A stretch of 64,000 nt of DNA from Odontocerum albicorne (Eukaryota; Arthropoda; Insecta; Trichoptera; Odontoceridae): NCBI GenBank assembly GCA_949825065.1, contig OX463849.1, forward strand, positions 44,551,307 to 44,615,306. Direction: 5' to 3'. The notes beneath the pieces are model-generated. The model ran no database searches. It worked only from the letters and a program-made list of their open reading frames with translations, and was not told the DNA's origin. Each line of letters begins with the position of its first letter. Position 1 is the stretch's first letter. The position numbers were made by a program, and so were the translations under genes. Shown here in pieces: positions 57,228 through 64,000 of this stretch.

Positions 57228-57755
57228 AGTGTTGTTCGTTATGTATGACATAAAACTCTACAATTGATTGATGCGTGAATTGATGATACTTAATGAAAAA
57301 TCGTCCTTTGAATTACTATTTGTAGGTATCTAACTGCCTACACACGTCAAATAAATTAATTCTGGGATATTTTTACTTAGCGAAAACACTCGTACATGTT
57401 AAGTAAAACTGTTTATTTTTGTAAAAGTGCTGAGATAATTATTTTTCGGCTGACAGATTAATCATTGAAATGTTATTACTCAAACGAGATGTAGATAATA
57501 GGAAATGTAAAAATAGGAAATAAAGGTTTTTGTACTAAGTTTTGTATGCGCTTCTGTTAGTCATTTTTTTTCTACTTCCAAAAAAATAAAGCAGGTGTAT
57601 ACAAATTTATTTAGCCTTTAAAGATATTAAGGGTGTAAAACTTGCGTATCTTGTGATTAGTTAATTTAAAAATTTACATTTCACGATGCTAAATGATAAA
57701 TATTTGTTCAAGACTAGTGTTATACGAGTACATAGCATTAAGAAAGGAATGAGAG
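57228..57755. other. No gene seen
   Basis: AT-rich, unassigned. Confidence 0.5.
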
Positions 57756-57759
57756 AGTG

Positions 57760-57875
57760 TTAAATGATAAACAGAAGATCATGTATGGATGTGGGCGAGG
57801 CGAAAACTATGTGAATGATGGAAAAGCGTGGAGATCTATTCAATCTGCCTATCTCGAAAGACGATGTTTTATATT
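57760..57875 (+). pseudogene. LINE ORF 3' end (WFGHVERM family)
   Basis: The plus strand reads RSCMDVGEAKTM, stop, then NDGKAWRSIQSAYLERR, which matches the MRRCMDVKEAK...RSVVSAYP end of the family, with one frame change. Confidence 0.6.
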
Positions 57876-57879
57876 TATG

Positions 57880-58250
57880 TATTCTTCACGCAATATGGAG
57901 AAGTTTTAGTTTATAAACCTATTAGTTGTAAGTGAGGCTTCGTATTATTTAAGCATAAGCTGTGAGTGAGAGTGTTTTGTAAGTGACATACTCTCACCAC
58001 GGTGAATTACTTTAATAAAGAAAAAAATATGGACTTGTTCAGTTTACGAGCGAGACTATATTATATACATACTCGTAGACAGGATTTTGCGAAAAAAGGT
58101 AAATATGCTGTAATAAACTAAAGCATATTTTACTCTTTTCTATGTACACAATTGTTTCAAAATGAAACTTACTAATATTTTATATTTATTCCAAACAATA
58201 TCATATTGTAAAATTATACACATAAAATTAATTATGGTTATTCAATATCA
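57880..58250. other. No gene seen
   Basis: AT-rich, unassigned. Confidence 0.5.
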
Positions 58251-58254
58251 ATAT

Positions 58255-58325
58255 TGGCCAACTCGGATCTAGTTGGTAAGACGCTGGTCTTCTTCCCGGA
58301 GATTTCAGGTTTGATTCCCAAGGGT
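58255..58325 (+). mobile_element. tRNA-SINE head
   Basis: ccaactcggatctagttggt (A box), aagacgctggtcttc, B box aggtttgattccca. The body is replaced by an opposite-strand SINE at 58326. Confidence 0.65.
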
Positions 58326-58540
58326 GTTGTATTGCATTGTTTTATAGTTTCGCTGTATCTATTACAGCCTAGCGGGTTAAATGCCATATGCCAATCTCTT
58401 ACAACCAACCACAAACATGTTCAAGAGGTCTGAAGTGAAAACCAGAATGTACCCTTTTTTTAAATAGGTACCGACGGGGATCGAACCCACAAACTCCGAG
58501 TCAGAAGACAGGTGTCATACCAACTAGTTCATAAAGTCAA
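58326..58540 (-). mobile_element. tRNA-derived SINE
   Basis: The minus strand has gaactagttggtatgacacc, B box gtgggttcgatccccg, body ggttttcacttcagacctct, gtggttggttgtaagagatt, ggcatttaacccgctaggct. The head-to-tail junction with 58255-58325 suggests one SINE inserted into the other. Confidence 0.75.
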
Positions 58541-58624
58541 TCGATATGGTACTCATAAATTAAATAAAAAACTTATAAAAAAAGGTCTCAGTCTGATGAA
58601 CTAGTTGACCTGGTTATAATACTC

Positions 58625-58800
58625 GTGAGCGCTATAAGTGTGCGGTAATATTGCAAATATGTACGGTGACAACTGGCGATAGTTGTGACTACACCAGTGA
58701 TTCGAAAGCCCAAAGGCCCGATTAATGAGGCTGATGTTGTCTCCCGGATACGCTTTTCAACATGTATACACCACCAATGCGGATATATGTTGGAATAACA
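58625..58800 (+). repeat. R3 dispersed repeat, copy 3
   Basis: gtgcggtaatattgcaaata, tgtacggtgacaactgg, ccagtgattcgaaagcccaa, aggcccgattaatgaggctg, tgttgtctcccggatacgct, tttcaacatg, gcggatatatgttg. Most complete copy. Confidence 0.6.
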
Positions 58801-58819
58801 CGAATTAATAAAATTAATA

Positions 58820-59605
58820 CAGAGTGTGACAAAAAATGTATTCACGCTTTGAATAATTATAAATGCAGTATTTATGTATTTATAAGGGTATACCATAGAT
58901 TGAAATTTATAATTAAAGAAGACAGACGTTAATTTACGAGTATTTACGTTATTACAAGTGCTCTAATTGTGACCATTCTGGTCCATGCACTGCTGGTAAC
59001 GTGGAATCACAAAGCATTTGATTTCGGTATTTCGACGCACTCTCTTTCAATGGCTGCTCTCAAATAATTAACGGTTGTCGGTTTTGTGCCATAAGCTTTA
59101 TATTTGACGAGTCTCCATAAAAAAAGTTCATTGAAATTGTATTGTATCAATCACACTTTCATTGCGTGAAGTACAACCTGGCAGGCTTAATGCCATATGG
59201 CAGCCCCTTTCAACCAACCAGAAAGATATTAAAGTAGCCTTAAGTGAAAACCAGAATGGAATCCTTTTTAAAAAACGCCCAGGTTCTTGCGGGATTTGAA
59301 CCCGCAACCTCCGGGTTGAGAGACAGGCGTCTTACCGACTGGGTCACAGAGCTCATCATGAAATCTGGGGAACGCGTGGGATATTCATTTCTACCTCTAC
59401 GCACAATCCACCTGTCCGACAAATTTTCAACAAGATAGCCAGACTCTCAATCACGATGGTAGTGTAGAGATGCACCATCTTGCTGGAAATAAAAGTCCTC
59501 TTTATCCATAAACTCCTCACGAATGCGTGGTATGACAAATTACTGCAGCAAAATCAAGTGAAAGGTACGGCGTAAAGGTGTGAATACATTTTTTGGGACA
59601 TCCTA
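58820..59605 (-). mobile_element. IS630/mariner-like element with nested SINE
   Basis: Ends share CAAAAAATGTATTCAC within inverted termini of about 30 bp (agagtgtgac... and, inverted, aggatgtccc...), with TA at both edges (58818-58819, 59606-59607). The minus strand retains YFQQDGASLHYHRD (second catalytic D), a RWIVRRGRNEYPTRSPDF block (third D), then after the SINE NFFLWRLVKYKAYG and TVNYLRAAIERECVEIP. The N-terminal half is missing between the terminus and IPRIREEFM. Stops are present. Not capable of encoding transposase. Confidence 0.8.
59138..59355 (-). mobile_element. tRNA-derived SINE, best-preserved head
   Basis: The minus strand has gagctctgtgacccagtcgg, taagacgcctgtctctcaac, ccggaggttgcgggttcaaa, tcccgcaagaacc, then the whole body. 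Flanked by tcattgaaat (59128-59137) and tcatgaaat (59356-59364), a slightly eroded target duplication in the transposase sequence. Good A and B boxes make it the best reference for the family here. Confidence 0.85.
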
Positions 59606-59674
59606 TATTTAAAATTATGTTTACTAGAGACGATTCGAAGATGGCGTGCAATTTTCCAAATAATGTGTTCACAT

Positions 59675-59705
59675 CGTTTTACCAACTAGGTCACGACCTC
59701 CGTGG
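59675..59705 (-). mobile_element. tRNA-SINE head scrap
   Basis: The minus strand reads acggaggtcgtgacctagtt followed by ggtaaaacg, an A-box end only. Confidence 0.5.
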
Positions 59706-59814
59706 AATTTAAAAAAATGTCATTTTTTTAATTTAGAAAAAAAATCTATTCTGACCAAGCTAGAGGTCGTCCGTAAAACTGTAAACGATATTTTAAGTAC
59801 GATGAAGAAGAGTA

Positions 59815-60077
59815 TTCCAAAACGGTTTGGATAGTATAACGAAATAATGAAGAGAGACTGACAAAACGGTTTGGATAGTATAACGAAATAATGAAGAGAG
59901 ACTGACAAAACGGTTTGGATAGTATAACGAAATAATGAAGAGAGACTGACAAAACGGTTTGGATAGTATAACGAAATAATGAAGAGAGACTGACAAAACG
60001 GTTTGGATAGTATAACGAAATAATGAAGAGAGACTGACAAAACGGTTTGGATAGTATAACGAAATAATGAAGAGATT
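59815..60077. repeat. 44-bp tandem array, 6 units
   Basis: aacggtttggatagtataac followed by gaaataatgaagagagactgacaa, starting at 59821 and repeating every 44 bp. The first and last units are partly diverged. The unit lacks stop codons in all three minus-strand frames, so three overlapping ORFs (120, 126 and 199 codons) arise by arithmetic and are not counted as genes. Confidence 0.95.
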
Positions 60078-60224
60078 GACAAAAATATCGTATATACAAA
60101 GCAAATGTGAATAAAAAGAAGTCCAAGGAGAGAATGGTTGGTCCAAGGGAATGATACTTTGAAAGCGGGACATTTTTAAATTCAGAGAAATCGAAGGAGC
60201 GTTGTGAGAAGGTGTTGGAATCGC

Positions 60225-60320
60225 AGAATGTGTACCGTAATAGAAAATTAGAGCCCTCCCTTTTCTACCGACCCCACTATGGAAATATCGTGATGGTATA
60301 TATGTGCTTAAATACAAATA
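60225..60320 (+). pseudogene. LINE 3' terminus
   Basis: cctcccttttctaccgaccc followed by atcgtgatggtatatatg matches the plus-sense end of the WFGHVERM LINE (ctgcctac...cgtgatggtat). Confidence 0.45.
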
Positions 60321-60324
60321 AGAA

Positions 60325-60890
60325 AACAAGTGGCTTTTAGCTATGAAGAATGGACTATGTATAGTAATTAGCTTCAACGAAAATAATTTCAAATTGTGTT
60401 GGAGGTGCCAGACACTTCCGCATATTTTTAACTTTATATTCGTAGCAATCCTTGAAAATATTTACAAAATACTTTTGTTAAGTGATATGCACAAAGGGAA
60501 AAGGTAAAAAGGTAAAAAGGTTTGTTTTATGTTTTCTTCTTTTTTATGCTGCTCTATCAAGATAGATCCACCAACAAAGGATGTTTTGTTGCATTGCTTT
60601 TTTGTGTTATTCTTGCGAGTAAAAAGCTTTGTAGTCAAATAACTCGAGTAACATTTTTCCTCATGAAAATTCATATTTCCAGATGAAAAAATAAGATTTT
60701 AAAATAAAGATGTCGTATTTTTATTTTAAATATTTAAAGCCTTATTAATTTTTATCAAGATATACTTCAACACACTTTGTTGATAAAGAGGATTCAAAGT
60801 CAGTAAACATATTAAATAAAAACAGAGGAAAAACGTTAAATTGGCCAAACAAATTTGATAATGACTCATGTACATGGATTTTTTATATAA
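60325..60890. other. No gene seen
   Basis: AT-rich, with a short aaaggta triplication at about 60497-60520. Confidence 0.5.
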
Positions 60891-60892
60891 TC

Positions 60893-61092
60893 TTGACAAC
60901 CGTTGCCTATTTGGTAAGATGTCTGTGTTCCGAACCGGGGGCCGCAGGTTTGATTCCCGTTGAAATCCAAATTTATTTAAAAGGTTTTCACTCAATATGT
61001 CTTTAACAACGTTCTGTTTGGTTAAAAGAGATTGCCACATGCTCACTAAGTTGTACTGTATACAACGAAAGTGTAATGCAATATTATAATAA
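60893..61092 (+). mobile_element. tRNA-derived SINE
   Basis: Head ccgttgcctatttggtaaga, gccgcaggtttgattcccgt (B box), body ggttttcactcaatatgtct, aaaagagattgccacatg, tgtactgtatacaacgaaag, tgtaatgcaatatt. Confidence 0.8.
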
Positions 61093-61249
61093 ATTCGATG
61101 AATTTAAAATACATGAAAAGCTAACATATTCAAAACATCTAAAACCAGAAGCATATTTGCGCGTTATCAATGGTGTGGTGGTTAGTAGATTTGTTATTCG
61201 TTATGCTCATTTCACTTGAATTTATTTAGTTTCATATTAAATTCATATG

Positions 61250-61395
61250 ATACCACTTAACATATCCGGTTGCTTTGAAAAGTGTGGCCGGGAGACAGTA
61301 TTTTCTTCCTTCCAAATAATCCAGCTTCCGGGGTTAGAATCATTGAAGTAGGCACGTTACTCACAGTTCGTCATCGTACGTATTATAAACACTAA
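61250..61395 (-). repeat. R3 dispersed repeat, copy 4
   Basis: The minus strand has atacgtacgatgacgaactg, tgagtaacgtgcct, gaagctggattatttgg and tgtctcccggccacactttt, aligned with copies 2 and 3. Confidence 0.55.
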
Positions 61396-61424
61396 CTCCA
61401 TCGTACATGTTATAAACTGGAATG

Positions 61425-61510
61425 GGACTGTTTATTTTGGGTACCATTGGTGATCGAACTAAAAATCATGGGTAGAAAGCAAGCACTTCAGCACGAAGGT
61501 TACTTCATTT
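61425..61510 (-). mobile_element. tRNA-like SINE head, diverged
   Basis: The minus strand has gtaaccttcgtgctgaagtg and a B box tagttcgatcacc. Body not recognised. Confidence 0.4.
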
Positions 61511-61514
61511 AGTG

Positions 61515-62085
61515 GCGCTTGTATTATAAATAGCCTTCTAAATAAATAAATAACTATAATACTTTGTTTAGAAACTGTGCGATACAATCAAAGAAAAACC
61601 TGTTCTAAAAAAAACGACTTGTTTGGTCGATTTTTTCGTAAATTAAGATGCCTTTGTAATTATGTCAAAAGGCAATGTATGGTTTTTTTATACACAAAAA
61701 TATATGAACTTAATTAAGATCTAAAACAAGACAAATGCAAAAAATAATTGTACTCGAAGGAATGTACTCAAGAATTTCTCACCTAGAATGAACCTTGACC
61801 CGAGATTAGGTAAACCTTTCTTGTATGCGGGTTCTGTTAGATTTATGGAAGGGTGGCAAGCCTCAAAATATTACGGAATATTCGGTATTGTTTATCTTTT
61901 TAATCAAAATAAATTACGGAAAACGTGGAATGATAGAATCTTCATCATTTTATGTTATTGAGAACAGTTTCTTTCTACGGATACTAAAAACAGTGATGGC
62001 AAATAAATAGAATATTCACGAATTTCGACTTCGAATGACCAAGCAGTTAACTAGTCAAAAGTGCAAAGTGTGCATGGAAGAAATC
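61515..62085. other. No gene seen
   Basis: AT-rich. The 61-codon plus ORF at 61825 has no motif. Confidence 0.45.
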
Positions 62086-62089
62086 GACC

Positions 62090-62215
62090 GAGGTAAACAT
62101 GACTGGATAAAGAGAACCAGTTTACGAAAGAAGATCAAGTGAGAAGTATGAATTTTAGATAATTGTGCTTGATGAGATGTGTAAATGTGAAGGAGATCAA
62201 AGAGTTTTTTTTTTC
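62090..62215 (+). pseudogene. LINE ORF 3' end, eroded
   Basis: gatgagatgtgtaaatgtga followed by aggagatcaaagag encodes M-RCVNVKEIKE, the MRRCMDVKEAK block of the common LINE. Confidence 0.45.
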
Positions 62216-62219
62216 ATTT

Positions 62220-63235
62220 TAAAGTTATAATTTTTTTCATCCCTTACTGCTGGCTATTTTCTTAAATCTGAGTTTCCTCAACTACCGTATCAGATTTTTC
62301 TATTTTTTATTATATTAGGTTATAATAATCTATTGTAGATACCTGTCCAAATATCATTCAGATAGGTGTTGAACTAAACATTCCTGCACTCGCACCACAC
62401 CCCTTGGCTATTTCTCTCCGGTCATAGAAGTTTTAATGACAATTTTTTTGCTTCAATCTTGTCCCTTCACACTGTCGTATTTTTTGCTACCATCTGCACT
62501 TTTGTGGTAATGCGATGGTAATCGGTACAAAATTTTCTGGAAAAATCTCCAATCAGCCTTACACCGATTCATCTTCAGGCAAATCGGCTACTCCGGTCTA
62601 GTGGCGTCAAAGGATAGCTTTGTCGCATTCGAAATTATCTGTGAAAGTACTGACAACTTGCTAGGCTGTTTGAACTTAAGGTCTTAAGCCGCTTTATAAG
62701 TATATTAACTGCGCTGCCGATCAATTTAATTCTCCCGGACCTCAAGTCCGTCGTCGCTACTATTCTTTTCACAATCAGATGTGTCGCCACCGGAGGATTA
62801 GTCCTTTTGGACAGTTACTTCTTCATTACTATGTGACATCACACTCAGAAAAAAAATATATATATTTCGATTTTTTAGTATAGGTCGCGCTGGATGGGGA
62901 CTTATTTTGTCCTCCATAACAGCGAGGGCGGGGGTGGGATTGAACTGAAGTCGCAGACCTTATTTTGTCTCAATTTATTCAAGCGCTCCTTCGATTAATC
63001 TTCAGTACGAAAGAGCGCTTTGAAGGTTTTCTATTTATAATGTAATTTGTTAATATGATTATTTTATCTTCTGTAAAAATATTCTTGAAAACATGTGTAT
63101 AAGAAAAGTTAAATAAAATTCAGAGCATTTCCCGAAATCTGATTAGCAAGTTTCGTATAGGATCAAAACCCATCATGTTTCGTATAAAATTATAGATAAA
63201 AAATCATACTTGATATAAATACTCGTGAAACATAG
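62220..63235. other. No gene seen
   Basis: GC-richer patches at 62520-62840 and 62880-62970 have no ORF. gggattgaactgaagtcgca near 62937 may be an eroded B box on the minus strand. Unassigned. Confidence 0.4.
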
Positions 63236-63237
63236 AA

Positions 63238-63450
63238 ACGCTCTCCATGACCTAGTTAGCAAAACGCCTTTTTTTATCCGGAGGTTGCGTGTTTGATTTC
63301 AGTTTAGGGCCCGTTATTGAAATGGTTCTTGTCAGGTTTTTACTTTACACTTCTGAAACATCTTTTTGACTGGTTCTAGGACATTACCACAAGCCAATAC
63401 ATCCTCTAGGTTGTACAGTGTACAACGAAAGTTGAATGCAATTATTATGT
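63238..63450 (+). mobile_element. tRNA-derived SINE
   Basis: Head ctctccatgacctagttagc, aaaacgcc, ccggaggttgcgtgtttgat, body gtcaggtttttactttac, ggttctaggacattaccaca, gttgtacagtgtacaacgaa, agttgaatgcaatt. Confidence 0.75.
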
Positions 63451-64000
63451 TTTCTTTATACCTAAAGTAGAAAAGCTGCCAATCTTTCTTAAAATTATAA
63501 ACATATGAATATTTTAACGTAGAGGGAAGGTGAATGGAGAATAACATTATTTCGATTTCAATCAATTGAAAATCCTTATCGAAGAGTATTTACGTGTTCA
63601 GAAATTTCAGACGAAACTTCAAGAGTCAAGTTAAAAAGTTATTCTTGCCGCGATGAATTGAATATATTTTATAGATTTGCTTTGTTATTGTTCTTATTGT
63701 GTTTATTCTTCGACTGTTTTTTTATTATTGTATAAGACTGTTTACATGGCATTGTTGAATTTTAGTTCCTTTTTGTAATCTTTGACAGTTGAATTAAATT
63801 TAAAAAAAAATGAAACAAAAACAGGTTTACTATCACTGTCTAACATAAAATGAAGTGTATTTGCAAAAGATTATCTGAAAGGAAATGTGAAGTTATCTAA
63901 CATAAGAAGTATTTTTTTTGTGTTAGAGGCTATTTTTGTTAGTTGGAAAATCACGTATTCATACACGGGTATAATATTTGAGCACCTTTTATAAATATTT
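63451..64000. other. No gene seen
   Basis: AT-rich to the window end. Confidence 0.5.

Noticed and set aside
59265..59355. A true tRNA gene on the minus strand
   Set aside because: A and B boxes are good, but the stems do not close a cloverleaf, and the head is fused to the SINE body with an element-like target duplication.
59720..60392. Three minus ORFs of 120-199 codons
   Set aside because: Produced by a stop-free 44-bp tandem unit.

Overview
The window looks like gene-poor insect nuclear DNA. It is strongly AT-rich and has no operons, no bacterial promoters and no recognisable host gene. It is packed with eukaryotic transposable elements. The most repeated non-LTR retrotransposon 3' fragments (WFGHVERM motif, then a MRR-M-V-EA motif near the ORF end) and the tRNA-derived SINEs resemble families I associate with Lepidoptera. 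That assignment comes from recall of family style, not from a search. One 200-base assembly gap lies at 38795-38994.

Layout. 1-5086: the 3' half of a Ty3/gypsy-type insect endogenous retrovirus, with the end of pol (DD35E integrase and GPY motif), an intact env ORF behind a likely splice acceptor, a long AT-rich 3' noncoding stretch with 76-bp minisatellites, and a candidate 3' LTR (TGTTAC...GTAACA) with a TATA box and AATAAA. 5-32 kb: AT-rich sequence with dispersed LINE 3' ends, tRNA-derived SINEs, several tandem arrays (60-, 29/30-, 44-, 87- and 28-bp units), a 168-bp TA-type MITE and a piggyBac-like MITE. 32.7-41.4 kb: several mariner relics. Two of them (36121-37077 and 40456-41402) carry the same internal deletion, so the deleted form itself transposed. 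Another (32744-33584) carries a SINE. 46.1-49.6 kb: a three-level nest of non-LTR elements. A young plus-strand copy with an intact 599-codon reverse transcriptase ORF sits in a minus-strand copy of the same family, which sits in an older LINE. Target duplications are visible at both inner levels, and the result is a pair of inverted repeats of about 690 bp. 52.8-54.1 kb: two adjacent piggyBac-like elements with TTAA target sites, one of which encodes only the C-terminal cysteine-rich domain. 55-64 kb: mariner/IS630-like relics, many SINEs and a 44-bp array.

No host pathway is encoded. Activity here is that of selfish elements: the retroviral pol/env pair, the LINE reverse transcriptase that could supply SINEs in trans, and transposase-dependent deletion derivatives. 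The features most worth follow-up are the over-represented octamer TACTCGTA, which has the form TA-CTCG-TA and looks like an insertion or excision footprint when diverged repeat copies are compared; a peptide-like segment conserved in frame in four scattered copies; and a repeat family (R3) whose four copies all lie close to a tRNA-SINE.
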